Shown here in pieces: positions 17,442 through 26,592 of a stretch of 64,000 bases of DNA (its first letter is position 1; each line of letters opens with the position of its first letter). The notes under the pieces are model-generated. The model saw nothing but the letters and a program-made list of their open reading frames with translations, was not told the origin of the DNA and ran no database searches. Source of the DNA: Vibrio sp. Isolate32 (GTDB lineage: Bacteria > Pseudomonadota > Gammaproteobacteria > Enterobacterales > Vibrionaceae); contig NZ_JAKEUQ010000002.1 of assembly GCF_022397955.1 (NCBI RefSeq), positions 124,728-188,727 of the forward strand, read 5' to 3'. The position numbers were made by a program, and so were the translations under genes.

Positions 17442-17576
17442 TTGGTTCGCTTCTGGAAAACCGTTATCGACGATCTGAAAGAGGCTCTCGGTACAATGAC
17501 ATAATCAACACCTAGCATCTCACTAACCTTAGTTGATTCTCTGGTTACGTTAGAAGTCAACTCCAAAGCGAACCAA
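17442..17576. repeat. 135-bp segment bounded by 11-bp inverted repeats
   Basis: TTGGTTCGCTT (17442-17452) is the exact reverse complement of AAGCGAACCAA (17566-17576). The 113 bp between hold no convincing gene. The size and terminal repeats resemble a tiny non-autonomous element, or a remnant of one, between the MarR and PPTase genes. No target duplication was recognised. Confidence 0.45.
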
Positions 17577-17605
17577 CAACTGATCATGAGAAGGGGGTAA
17601 CCTCA

Positions 17606-18286
17606 ATGCAACTACAAATTGTTTTCACCAGAAGTCCTTTCGATCTGGAGAAGTGTTTAGATGCCACTGAATACCAGCGCTTCAATCGATTTCAGTTTGA
17701 AAAAGAACGGATCGAATACGCTTTTTCACATAGCTTGAAACGCCACATACTAAGTCAAAATTACCCAAAGAACGGAAAAATGGCCTGGCAGTTCTTTACA
17801 AATAAGAACGGTAAACCATTTGTAAAAGAACCATTATCATTTAACTTAAGTCATAGTTCGGGAGCAGTCGCCTTAGCTGTTCTAAAGGGGAAAAGCCAAC
17901 TTGAGGTAGGCATAGATATTGAGGTCTATAAAAATAGGGAGGATATATCGGAGCTCGCAGAGGCCATATTGCACCCGGAAGAAAGGAGTCACTTAATTAC
18001 CACTCCTAATATAAATCAGGGCTTTCTTAAAATATGGACAGCTAAAGAGTCCCTACTTAAAGCCGTTGGCTGTGGGCTAGGTGATAGGCTAAACACCATA
18101 AACTGTGCAGCGAGTTTAGAGGACCAACCGTATAAACTACGCTGGCAAGAAAAGAGCTACAAGACAAAAACCATTTGTCTTGGTTGGGGAGCTCTCAGTG
18201 TCTGCTGGCAAAGTGACATACCAATCGGGGATATTAGTTTCACACAAATCGACAACATAGGATTTTATACTCCGATAAAGTCTTGA
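17606..18286 (+). CDS. Sfp-type 4'-phosphopantetheinyl transferase
   Basis: 226-aa enzyme that moves phosphopantetheine from CoA onto the carrier-domain serine, here most likely Ser984 of the NRPS. The family motifs are in order: NGKPFVKEPLSFNLSHSSG (about 70-88), VGIDIEVYKNRED with the Mg-binding D.E pair (about 109-121), and the helix IWTAKESLLKAVGCGL (W.. KES core, about 147-162). Length fits the Sfp/Gsp branch rather than AcpS. Ribosome site GAAGGGGG upstream of the ATG. It is the last gene of the rightward arm. The cluster thus brings its own activation enzyme. Confidence 0.92.
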   Translation: MQLQIVFTRSPFDLEKCLDATEYQRFNRFQFEKERIEYAFSHSLKRHILSQNYPKNGKMAWQFFTNKNGKPFVKEPLSFNLSHSSGAVALAVLKGKSQLEVGIDIEVYKNREDISELAEAILHPEERSHLITTPNINQGFLKIWTAKESLLKAVGCGLGDRLNTINCAASLEDQPYKLRWQEKSYKTKTICLGWGALSVCWQSDIPIGDISFTQIDNIGFYTPIKS

Positions 18287-18338
18287 CTACCTAATTTAAA
18301 AAAGAAGGTGTAGTGGATAAAGTTGTATTGGAATAGAT

Positions 18339-18530
18339 ATGCAAAAACTAATCACAGAAGAAATTGTTAAAAGCGAAAGAAACTTGGAGGTTGTGAGCAG
18401 CACTAAACTGTACTATGCCCAGCTATAACTAAAAGTATTGCAAACTCAACAGCGTGAACCATTGCTGAATAATCGCACTAACGCGCTATGGGGCATTTTC
18501 GATTTAGGAATGGCAGCGTATCAACTGTGA
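18339..18530 (+). pseudogene. Possible small gene remnant with an in-frame stop
   Basis: An ATG at 18339 opens 29 codons (MQKLITEEIVKSERNLEVV...), stops at TAA 18426-18428, and continues in the same frame for 33 more codons ending ALWGIFDLGMAAYQL before TGA at 18528-18530. The composition of both halves is protein-like. It could be a decayed gene left at the island edge. No family was recognised. This is the main content of the 329-bp gap between the PPTase gene and glmS. Confidence 0.3.
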
Positions 18531-18543
18531 TCGCTGCCATTTT
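18509..18543 (+). terminator. Hairpin between the PPTase gene and glmS
   Basis: Arms ATGGCAGCG / CGCTGCCAT with a 13-nt loop, followed by TTTTA on the plus strand. It may end the cluster's rightward transcript; on the minus strand, facing glmS, the T run is missing. Confidence 0.5.
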
Positions 18544-18615
18544 AGTATGATACTTTAATACTCAGTATGAATCTTTATTACTCTCTCACAATGTTTCTGC
18601 TAAACAAGCTAACGA

Positions 18616-20448
18616 TTACTCAACAGTAACAGCTTTTGCAAGATTACGAGGTTGGTCAACATCGGTACCTTTGATTAGCGCTACGTGGTAAGACAGCAGC
18701 TGCATCGGTACTGTGTAGTAAATAGGTGCAGTTACTTCACTTACGTGAGGCATCTTGATGATCTTCATGTTCTCATCGCTTTCAAAACCAGCGTCTTGGT
18801 CAGCGAATACGTAAAGTAGACCGCCACGAGCACGTACTTCTTCAACGTTTGATTTCAGCTTCTCTAGTAGGTCATTGCTTGGTGCAATTACCACTACTGG
18901 CATGTCGGCATCAATAAGTGCTAGAGGACCATGCTTAAGCTCACCAGCAGCGTATGCTTCTGCGTGGATGTAAGAGATCTCTTTTAGTTTAAGAGAAGCT
19001 TCCATCGCGATTGGGTAGAACTCACCACGCCCCAAGAATAATGTGTGATGCTTATCAGCAAAATCAGGCGCTAACGCTTCGATCTCTTTATCGAATGCTA
19101 GAGCTTGCTCGATAGCCGTTGGTAGCTCATGCAGCGCTTTAACGATTTCAGCTTCTTTCTCTTCATTGATACGACCTTGTAGGCGACCAATCGACGTTAC
19201 CATCATCAGCATTGCTGCAAGTTGAGTTGTAAACGCTTTTGTTGAAGCAACACCGATCTCTGTGCCTGCGCGAGTCATGAAAGCAAAGTCAGATTCACGA
19301 ACTAGCGAAGAACCCGCAACGTTACAGATAGTCATTGCTGACATGTAGCCCTTCTCTTTTGCAAGACGAAGTGCAGCAAGCGTATCAGCCGTTTCACCAG
19401 ACTGAGACAGAGTAACTAGTAGGCTGTTCGGACGAACTACGAAATCACGGTAACGGAATTCAGAAGCGATCTCTACATCACAGCTTACACCAGCTAGAGA
19501 CTCAAACCAGTAACGAGCAGCCATACCTGAGTTGTAAGACGTACCACATGCGATGATCTGCACGTGTTCAACCTTGCTTAAGATCTCTTCAGCTTTAACG
19601 CCGATAGCATTGGTGATCACAGACGTATCTGAAATACGACCTTCCATTGTGTTGATAAGTGCCGTTGGCTGCTCAAAGATCTCTTTCTGCATGAAGTGAC
19701 GGTATTTACCTTTGTCACCAGCATCGTGTTCTGCGTTTGATTCTACGATTTCACGCTCAATACGCTCACCGTTTTCATCGAATACGTTAACTTCACGACG
19801 AGTCACCTCAGCAACATCACCTTCTTCTAGGTACATGAAGCGACGAGTTACGCTTAACAGTGCAAGTTGATCTGATGCTAGGAAATTCTCACCTACACCA
19901 AAACCGATAACGATAGGGCTACCGGAACGAGCAACAACAATGCGGCTAGGATCTTTGCGATCAACCACAACCGTACCGTACGCACCGTCTAGCTGTTTAG
20001 CTGTTTTCTGTAGCGCTTCAACCAATGAATCTGAAGTACGAAGTTCACACTCAACTAGGTGAGCGATAACTTCTGTATCCGTTTGTGAAGTAAATACGTA
20101 GCCACGCTCTTGCAGCATAGCGCGCAGTGCTTCGTGGTTTTCGATAATACCGTTGTGTACAACTGCGATATCACCAGACATGTGTGGGTGTGCGTTCGCT
20201 TCCGACGGCTCACCGTGTGTTGCCCAACGTGTGTGAGCAATACCTGTACCGCCAATCACTTGTTGCTCTTCTACCGCGTCAGCCAGCTCTTGCACTTTAC
20301 CTAGGCGGCGCACACGAGTTAGGTTAGATTCAGTATCGACTACAGCGACACCTGCAGAGTCATAGCCACGGTATTCTAGGCGGCGAAGGCCTTCTACTAA
20401 AATTTCAGCCACATCACGCTGTGCTACTGCACCAACAATTCCACACAT
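18616..20448 (-). CDS. glmS: Glutamine--fructose-6-phosphate aminotransferase (isomerizing)
   Basis: 610-aa enzyme making glucosamine-6-phosphate from fructose-6-phosphate and glutamine, the entry to amino-sugar and peptidoglycan synthesis. The N-terminal Ntn amidase starts at Cys2 ([17 protein letters not shown]). Two SIS domains follow, with [11 protein letters not shown] and [21 protein letters not shown]. The C-terminus ends [11 protein letters not shown], the conserved region read by the Tn7 targeting protein TnsD in other bacteria. The DeoR-type regulator 107 bp upstream, on the same strand, may control it. The accessory cluster lies directly past its 3' end. Confidence 0.98.
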   Translation of the reverse strand: MCGIVGAVAQRDVAEILVEGLRRLEYRGYDSAGVAVVDTESNLTRVRRLGKVQELADAVEEQQVIGGTGIAHTRWATHGEPSEANAHPHMSGDIAVVHNGIIENHEALRAMLQERGYVFTSQTDTEVIAHLVECELRTSDSLVEALQKTAKQLDGAYGTVVVDRKDPSRIVVARSGSPIVIGFGVGENFLASDQLALLSVTRRFMYLEEGDVAEVTRREVNVFDENGERIEREIVESNAEHDAGDKGKYRHFMQKEIFEQPTALINTMEGRISDTSVITNAIGVKAEEILSKVEHVQIIACGTSYNSGMAARYWFESLAGVSCDVEIASEFRYRDFVVRPNSLLVTLSQSGETADTLAALRLAKEKGYMSAMTICNVAGSSLVRESDFAFMTRAGTEIGVASTKAFTTQLAAMLMMVTSIGRLQGRINEEKEAEIVKALHELPTAIEQALAFDKEIEALAPDFADKHHTLFLGRGEFYPIAMEASLKLKEISYIHAEAYAAGELKHGPLALIDADMPVVVIAPSNDLLEKLKSNVEEVRARGGLLYVFADQDAGFESDENMKIIKMPHVSEVTAPIYYTVPMQLLSYHVALIKGTDVDQPRNLAKAVTVE

Positions 20449-20555
20449 AGTTTCACTCCATCAATTTTGTTTTATTCCTATTGGCAGCAAGCAAAGGCCA
20501 TATCTTTATCAAGATCAATTATAGGAAGATAAATGCATAATATTTAAATTTGTTT

Positions 20556-21326
20556 TTACTCTGGATCAGTCAGGATCACTCGAACGTCATGTGATTCGAT
20601 ACTTGCTTGAGATTCTTTGCTCAAGTCTGTATTCGTAATCAAAATATCGATGTGGTTCCAAGCCAGCTCTAAATTGGGGATCTTTCGTCCCACTTTTTCA
20701 GACTCAACCATCACGATCACTTCTCGTGACACTTCAGCCATAACTTTACTCAGGCCAACCAACTCATTGAATGTGGTTGTACCTCTGTCGAGGTCGATAC
20801 CATCAGCCCCGATAAACAGTTGGTCAAAATCGTAAGCTCGCAATACTGACTCTGCGACTTTGCCTTGGAAAGAATCCGAATGGGTATCCCATGTGCCGCC
20901 GGTCATGAGTAACGTCGGTTCACTTTCAAGCTCATTAAGGGCGTTAGCCACGTGCAATGAGTTGGTCATCACAACCAAGCCACGCTTAGCATTAAGCTGC
21001 TGAATTAGGGCACCGGTAGTACTGCCACTATCAATCACGATGCGGTTATGGTCGCGAATTAAATCTGCAGCGGCTTTTGCCAATGAAACCTTTCGAGTCG
21101 AAACTTGTTGACCCAGTTCTTCGTTGACAACCTCTTTCGGTAACGAAATCGCACCACCATAACGGCGTAAAAGCTGACCGTTTTTCTCTAAAGACGCCAA
21201 GTCCTTTCTAATAGTGACCTCTGAGGTTTCGAACTTAGCGGATAATTCATCAACACTAACCTCCCCTTTTTCATTCACTAGGTTAGAAATTGCATGTCTT
21301 CTGAGCTGAGTATTTCGTTTCGACAT
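20556..21326 (-). CDS. DeoR-family transcriptional regulator
   Basis: 256-aa repressor with an N-terminal winged helix (VSVDELSAKFETSEVTIRKDLASLEKNGQLLRRYGGA, residues 23-59) and a DeoRC sugar-phosphate sensor domain (DSGSTTGALIQQL at about 98, VMTNSLHVANAL, LFIGADGIDLDRG, LITNTDLS). Vibrio genomes carry this gene directly upstream of glmS on the same strand, so a role in amino-sugar control is likely; this is inference. A dyad AGTTTCG / CGAAACT in its own upstream region (21343-21380) is a candidate autoregulatory site. Confidence 0.9.
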   Translation of the reverse strand: MSKRNTQLRRHAISNLVNEKGEVSVDELSAKFETSEVTIRKDLASLEKNGQLLRRYGGAISLPKEVVNEELGQQVSTRKVSLAKAAADLIRDHNRIVIDSGSTTGALIQQLNAKRGLVVMTNSLHVANALNELESEPTLLMTGGTWDTHSDSFQGKVAESVLRAYDFDQLFIGADGIDLDRGTTTFNELVGLSKVMAEVSREVIVMVESEKVGRKIPNLELAWNHIDILITNTDLSKESQASIESHDVRVILTDPE

Positions 21327-21755
21327 TTAAAAAAGACCAATAAGTTTCGATATGAAATATATTATAGTTACAACGAAACTATCTAGTCCATTTATTTTGA
21401 TCCGAAAAATTAATAAATAGCGATAAAACCTTGTCCTAAGACAATTGTTAAGCAGTGATATTGAATTGATTAGGTGGTAGAATCCGCACCCGAAAAGAAA
21501 AAAAATTACAAAACTGACCGTTATTTTTTTGCAACTTTCACCTGATATATTGGTGTAAGTCACAGAAACCCGATGTTGAATCAAAATATTTTGGTCATAA
21601 AATGACTAAATTTGATGAAAGACTTACAACTCTGAAGGGCATATTGGAAGTCCCGCGATTTTACTCAGCAGGCACAAAATGTTGATGTAGCGGACCAATC
21701 TTCAGAACTTAAATAAATTTCAAATTGTAACAATACTTACCGGAGAGTACCTTCC
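21327..21755. other. Divergent intergenic region, DeoR-type regulator / pykF
   Basis: 429 bp, AT-rich, without a gene. It must hold the promoters of both flanking genes. The only clear structure is the AGTTTCG / CGAAACT dyad near the regulator start. AAT-rich tracts and CCGGAGAG, the pykF ribosome site, close the region. Confidence 0.6.
21343..21380. promoter_or_regulatory. Candidate operator of the DeoR-type regulator
   Basis: AGTTTCG (21343-21349) and CGAAACT (21374-21380) form a 7-bp dyad with 24-nt spacing, 17 bp from the regulator's start codon. DeoR-family regulators commonly bind such repeats near their own gene. No footprint is implied. Confidence 0.4.
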
Positions 21756-23168
21756 ATGAAAAAGACCAAAATCGTATGTACGATTGGCCCTAAAACTGAA
21801 TCTGTAGAGAAGCTAACTGAACTAGTAGATGCTGGAATGAACGTTATGCGTCTTAACTTCTCTCACGGTGATTTCGCAGAGCACGGCACTCGTATCGCGA
21901 ACTTCCGTAAAGTAATGGAAAACAAAGGTGAGCAACTTGCTATCCTTCTAGATACTAAAGGTCCAGAAATCCGTACTATCAAACTTGAAGATGGTAACGA
22001 CGTAGATCTAGTAGCTGGTCAAGAGTTCACTTTCACAACTGACGCAACAGTTGTTGGTAACAAAAACGTAGTAGCAGTAACTTACCTAGGTTTCGCTAAA
22101 GACCTAACTGCAGGTAACACAATCCTTGTTGATGACGGCCTAATCGAAATGGAAGTTATCGCAACAACAGAAACTGAAGTTAAGTGTAAAGTTCTTAACA
22201 ACGGTGCTCTAGGCGAGAACAAAGGTGTTAACCTTCCTGGCGTTTCTGTTCAACTTCCTGCACTTTCTGAGAAAGACAAAGCTGACCTTAAGTTTGGTTG
22301 TGAGCAAGGCGTAGATTTCGTTGCTGCTTCTTTCATCCGTAAAGAAGAAGACGTTAAAGAAATCCGTGAGCTTCTAAACGCTAACGGCGGCGAGAACATC
22401 CACATCATTTCTAAGATTGAAAACCAAGAAGGTGTAGATAACTTCGATTCAATCCTTGAAGCTTCTGACGGCATCATGGTTGCTCGTGGTGACCTAGGTG
22501 TTGAAATCCCAGCTGAAGAAGTAATCTTCGCTCAGAAGATGATGATCGAGAAGTGTAACCGTGCACGTAAGATGGTTATCACTGCAACTCAAATGCTTGA
22601 CTCTATGATCAGCAACCCACGCCCAACTCGTGCAGAAGCGGGTGACGTTGCGAACGCAATCATGGATGGTACTGATGCAGTAATGCTTTCTGGCGAAACT
22701 GCTAAGGGTAAGTACCCAGTTGAAGCTGTTACTATCATGGCTCAAATCGCGAACCGCACTGATTCAGCTCTTAAAGCTGAGCTAGGTTCTCGTTTAGACA
22801 GCCCACGTCTACGCATCACTGAAGCAGTATGTAAAGGCGCTGTAGATACTGCAGAAAAGCTAGCTGCTCCTCTAATTGTTGTTGCAACTGAAGGCGGTAA
22901 GTCTGCACGTTCAGTACGTAAGTACTTCCCAACGGCTAACATCCTTGCACTAACAACTAACGAAAAGACAGCTGCACAGCTAGTTCTTACTAAAGGTGTT
23001 AAGCCAGTTCTTGTTGACTCTATCGAGAACACAGACGCTTTCTACATCAACGGTAAAGAAATCGCTCTACAATCTGGCCTAGGTAACAAAGGCGACATCG
23101 TAGTTATGGTTTCTGGTGCTCTAGTAGCTTCTGGTACTACAAACACGGCATCTGTTCACGTTCTATAA
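21756..23168 (+). CDS. pykF: Pyruvate kinase I
   Basis: 470-aa glycolytic enzyme converting phosphoenolpyruvate and ADP to pyruvate and ATP. It opens [19 protein letters not shown]. Other marks are [10 protein letters not shown] (substrate Arg), the family signature [15 protein letters not shown] with catalytic Lys, and [16 protein letters not shown]. The C-terminal allosteric domain is about 345-470. Length and the fructose-1,6-bisphosphate-regulated type agree with PykF rather than PykA. Codon use is strongly biased (GTT, GCT, AAC), typical of a highly expressed gene. Ribosome site CCGGAGAG; strong terminator 25 bp after the stop. Confidence 0.97.
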   Translation: MKKTKIVCTIGPKTESVEKLTELVDAGMNVMRLNFSHGDFAEHGTRIANFRKVMENKGEQLAILLDTKGPEIRTIKLEDGNDVDLVAGQEFTFTTDATVVGNKNVVAVTYLGFAKDLTAGNTILVDDGLIEMEVIATTETEVKCKVLNNGALGENKGVNLPGVSVQLPALSEKDKADLKFGCEQGVDFVAASFIRKEEDVKEIRELLNANGGENIHIISKIENQEGVDNFDSILEASDGIMVARGDLGVEIPAEEVIFAQKMMIEKCNRARKMVITATQMLDSMISNPRPTRAEAGDVANAIMDGTDAVMLSGETAKGKYPVEAVTIMAQIANRTDSALKAELGSRLDSPRLRITEAVCKGAVDTAEKLAAPLIVVATEGGKSARSVRKYFPTANILALTTNEKTAAQLVLTKGVKPVLVDSIENTDAFYINGKEIALQSGLGNKGDIVVMVSGALVASGTTNTASVHVL

Positions 23169-23193
23169 GAATGAACCGATTCGCATAAAATAT

Positions 23194-23220
23194 AAAAGAG
23201 GGCTTCGGCCCTCTTTTTTT
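23194..23220 (+). terminator. pykF terminator
   Basis: Stem AAAAGAGGGC / GCCCTCTTTT with a TTCG tetraloop and seven T. Textbook intrinsic terminator. Confidence 0.95.
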
Positions 23221-23356
23221 ATGAAACAAAATCTTGCCTAACTTTTCAGTACGCTGTATTATCAACCACAATAGAACTACGTACTGTTAACTTCCAATGG
23301 GCTCTTTCTAAGAGACGGAATAGCAGGCTAGAAATCATATATACATGAGGTTTGTA

Positions 23357-24016
23357 ATGTCTAGTCCTACGCTCACTGACAAAGTATCAAAGATGATTCG
23401 CCAAGATATTCTTAATGGTGAGTTAACCCCTGGCCAAAAGCTCGTTGTTGCTGATCTAAAAGCACGATACAACGTCGGTGCATCTCCAATTCGCGAAGCC
23501 TTGGTACAATTATCTTGGAGCAAATACGTAAAGCTTGAGCCACAAAAAGGCTGCTGGGTATCTCCTGTATCAAAGAAAGAATTGAATGATCTCTACGAAA
23601 GCCTTCGTGTTATCTCTTCTGTTCTGCTTAAAAAAGCGATTTCAGCGGGTGATGAGAGCTGGGAACTAGATGTATTAACGTCTTACCATAAACTGTCGCG
23701 AGTGCAGTACGTATCTGAAGAGTTTGATTATGTTGAGTGGGAAGAGCGCCACCAGCAGTTCCATGTCGCGTTACTTGAAGGTGCAGATTCAGAGAACATG
23801 TTTAAGTTCTTTGATGACCTGATCAATCAAGTCAAACGTTACCGCTTCTTAGCGATGTCTGCAGAAAGTGCGTCTGATGATCTGTTCAATGTCGATGAGC
23901 ACGAGATGATCATGAAACTAGTACTCTCTAAGAATGTAGAACAAGCGACAGAACTGCTTGATCAACACTTACTAGGTTCAATGAAACGAATTGAAGAAGT
24001 TATCGAAGCGGCATGA
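23357..24016 (+). CDS. GntR-family regulator, FCD (FadR/CsiR-like) type
   Basis: 219-aa repressor. The N-terminal winged helix reads LTDKVSKMIRQDILNGELTPGQKL...YNVGASPIREALVQLSW (about 6-60). A helical FCD domain follows, with likely metal ligands in ERHQQFHVALLEG and the late DEHEMIMKLVL. The start at 23357 is supported by GAGG 7 nt upstream; an in-frame ATG 12 bp earlier overlaps that site. It stands alone between terminators, so its target cannot be read from context; many FCD regulators answer to small organic acids. Confidence 0.88.
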   Translation: MSSPTLTDKVSKMIRQDILNGELTPGQKLVVADLKARYNVGASPIREALVQLSWSKYVKLEPQKGCWVSPVSKKELNDLYESLRVISSVLLKKAISAGDESWELDVLTSYHKLSRVQYVSEEFDYVEWEERHQQFHVALLEGADSENMFKFFDDLINQVKRYRFLAMSAESASDDLFNVDEHEMIMKLVLSKNVEQATELLDQHLLGSMKRIEEVIEAA

Positions 24017-24040
24017 TGCCAGATAGATTCTCACCAAATA

Positions 24041-24068
24041 AAAACGGAGCCCAACGGCTCCGTTTTTT
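24041..24068 (+). terminator. Terminator of the GntR gene
   Basis: Stem AAAACGGAGCC / GGCTCCGTTTT with a CAAC loop and six T. Also the likely stop, on the other strand, for the 43-aa gene at 24090. Confidence 0.93.
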
Positions 24069-24089
24069 GTTTCCAGTACCACGACTGAA

Positions 24090-24221
24090 CTACCACCCAA
24101 AAAACTCTTTGTGATGAGTATTGAGCAGCACAACCATAGGTAAAAAATACAATGCACTAAGCTGAAAGCCAAGAATGGCTAATGTGCCTATGGTTAACCT
24201 CACTAAAAAATCGACAAACAT
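24090..24221 (-). CDS. 43-residue small membrane protein
   Basis: A short open frame that begins ATG at 24221 behind AGAGG (6-nt spacing) and ends TAG at 24090. It encodes 43 residues: MFVDFLVRLTIGTLAILGF, a hydrophobic run ending LYFLPMVVLL, then a polar tail NTHHKEFFGW. One long or two short TM segments are predicted by eye. It is followed on its own strand by the hairpin at 24041-24068, which is symmetric enough to terminate it. I do not recognise a family. The ribosome site, composition and clean stop-terminator spacing argue that it is real. Confidence 0.55.
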   Translation of the reverse strand: MFVDFLVRLTIGTLAILGFQLSALYFLPMVVLLNTHHKEFFGW

Positions 24222-24592
24222 ACCACGCCTCTTTTAACCAGACTGTATGATCCCCAAACTCTTGCTCCAGCTAACCTAATTCTACTGCTGCATTTCAAGT
24301 TATTGATAAGGCTAGCTAACCAGCTGAATTAAGTTAACGGTGTCATCCTTTTACATCTGGTAAACACTCTATTTATTACATCGTTTAACACTATGTAATA
24401 AATAGAGTGTTTACTTACTGTTCATTCTAGCTCAAATTTTCACCAGTATTAGACTTTAGTCTAACTGCATTCATTTTGTGATGTAGCTCGCTCAAAAGTG
24501 AGATTTCTCATAAAAAGGGGGAAAGGCAAAACGAGTTGGGGAGTAGCTTGAAAAGATGAAGAAATAGAAGAGAGGGCTAAATAGAAGCGAAC
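24222..24592. other. Gene-free stretch with a perfect long dyad
   Basis: 371 bp without a gene, between the small membrane protein and the diguanylate cyclase. Its notable content is the 22-bp perfect inverted repeat at 24360-24414. Confidence 0.6.
24360..24414. repeat. Perfect 22-bp inverted repeat
   Basis: The left arm 24360-24381 (GTAAACACTC...TTACAT) and right arm 24393-24414 are exact reverse complements, with an 11-nt loop CGTTTAACACT. It is AT-rich and has no T run after it, so it is not a usual intrinsic terminator. It could be a large operator, a recombination site, or the footprint of a mobile element. Confidence 0.85.
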
Positions 24593-26478
24593 CTAAGCGA
24601 CATCATCATAGCTAGGACACATAGAGACCGTATTACGGCCAGACGATTTAGATTCGTAAAGTGCAACATCAGCACACTTATATGAGCGAGTACTGTTACT
24701 TGTTAAATCCGTAAAGCCTACACTCACCGTTACCTTAGTACCAGCAGCTAACTCAATCTCGATTCGCAAGCGATCCAATAAGCGTTTTGCTTCTGGCAGT
24801 GAGGTATGTGGCATCAAGAGTGCAAACTCTTCTCCTCCAACACGTGCAACAAAGTCAGTCCCACGAAGGCTCTCTTGTAGAAGTTTAGCAACACCAGCAA
24901 TCACACGGTCGCCTTCGTCGTGGCCAAGTTCGTCATTGATTCGTTTGAAGTTATCGATGTCGACTAAGGCTAAGCAAGTGGTCCCTTCGTTCGGGTAACG
25001 CTCAACTAAGTGAGAATAGTAGGCCAACTGCTCTTCGAACTTTCGTCGGTTCCAGAGGTTACTCAAAGCGTCACGTTCACTTAAGATCCTCAAACGCACC
25101 TCAAGCTCCTTCCTTACGGAAATATCAACCAACGAGGTGATGTAGTAGCTGACTTTGCCCGAATTGTTTTTGACCGCATGCACTCGCATGATCGCAGTAA
25201 AAGGAATACGCAGCTTGTTCTTACACTGAACCTCCCCTTCCCATACTTCTTCTTGCTCTAAATGACTCCAAATAGCCGAGCTTGAGAGCACTTGGTCGGT
25301 ATTCTCAAGCAACAGTTGCAATGCATTCTGACTGGTCACTTGTTTTTTTTGCAGTACCCAGTTATGTTCTCAAATTCGTTGTTGATCATCATTGTGCGGT
25401 GTTGCTTGTCAGAGATCATCACTGCCGACATGCCATTCAATGCCGCTCGTGCCAATTTACTCTCTAGACTTCGGCGTCGATAGTGCGTCACAATGTAAGC
25501 AAACGGGAAAGCGAAAATCAGCACCGTAATCAAAACAATGATCTCTTCATGGGCCAAATCATCTATAGCACGCTCAGCCCGAGCCATCAATTGCTTGTGA
25601 TTAAGTTGAATCAGTAAATGAACCTTTTGACTATTCGCGAGCAAAACCGTGTTAAAGGCAAACAAATTACCATCTTCAAAAACGTACCCTACCTGACCAT
25701 TGGAGATCGCGTCCCATGTCTTCGGCGCGATATTTTTCAGGTTGTAGCCTTTTCTTTCAGGAATAGAGTCTCCGAACAACTTACCGCTGTTGTTACTCGC
25801 GATGAAGTAACCCGCGTCATTGAGAACTTCTGCTCGAAGGTCGTTATCAGGTGAAAAGCTCAGACGCGACGATAAGCCCCATACATCGAGATTGATGACA
25901 AGGTAGCCCACTCTTTTGTCAGGGGGTTCTACGGGGGTAAAGACACGGATTACCGGCGTATAAGGAAAGGTGACTTCACCATGCTCCGTTTCAAGCTCAA
26001 TGCCCCAGCCACCAATCTGTTCGGATTCTAGTTTTTGAGCGTATTGGAAGTAGCTAGAATTCGACCTATCTTGCAGAAGTTGAGGTAGCGTCACCCTACC
26101 GGTATCAGAGGAATAATTAACCCGCACCAGTTCTTTACCAGTGATATCTAATAGATGGATTTGTGTAAACCACTTCTGATTCACAAGAACAGATTGCCAG
26201 ACCTCTTCAAGTAGATCTTTGGTTTCGTCCGAGGGAGAAGAAGCAAAGTTAACCAAACTCTGGCTATGACTGAGTAGATCCATTACCGAGACTACCTGAG
26301 TCTTAAGAAGATCATAATCTCGCTTAGCATACACTAACTGATGGACAGCTTGCTTAGCCGAGTAGTCAAAGCTCTGCTGTTTTACTTCTTTGTAGCGTTG
26401 TAAATAATACAGGCATACTGCAGAAGACAATATGATAGAGATAATCAGCAATGTAACTATTGATTTTTTATTTCGCAT
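24593..26478 (-). pseudogene. Cache-PAS-GGDEF diguanylate cyclase, frameshifted at an A8 run
   Basis: Membrane-bound c-di-GMP synthase in two frames. The first part (26478 to 25336) has TM1 at the N-terminus, a periplasmic dCache-like sensor, TM2 (about VLITVLIFAFPFAYIV) and the start of a PAS domain (MINNEFENITGYCKK), then stops. The second part (25339 to 24593) continues the PAS (SQNALQLLLENTD) and a complete GGDEF domain with active-site GGEEF and the RGTD inhibitory I-site five residues before. The frames join at eight A on the minus strand (25342-25349 region): one extra A, or two fewer, restores one protein of about 628 aa. The second frame's GTG has no ribosome site. True mutation, slippage or sequencing error cannot be separated here. 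Confidence 0.85.
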
Positions 26479-26540
26479 TGCTAACTCAGATGAATGGAAG
26501 TGCAGCGCAGGATTATAGCACTCTAGAAAATTAACAATAT

Positions 26541-26567
26541 AAAAGCCGCCTAAAAAAGCGGCTTTTA
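26541..26567 (-). terminator. ilvIH terminator
   Basis: Stem AAAAGCCGC / GCGGCTTTT around CTAAAAAA, 26 bp after the ilvH stop on the minus strand. Confidence 0.85.
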
Positions 26568-26592
26568 TAGTTATTTTTTAAACACTTAACAT

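Noticed and set aside
17372..17587. Minus-strand frame between the second MarR gene and the PPTase gene
   Set aside because: No ribosome site, overlaps the MarR 3' end, and most of it lies in the segment bounded by inverted repeats; no family features.
7680..18286. CRISPR array, prophage or conjugative element within the island
   Set aside because: No regular repeats with spacers, no integrase, capsid, relaxase or tns genes were seen.
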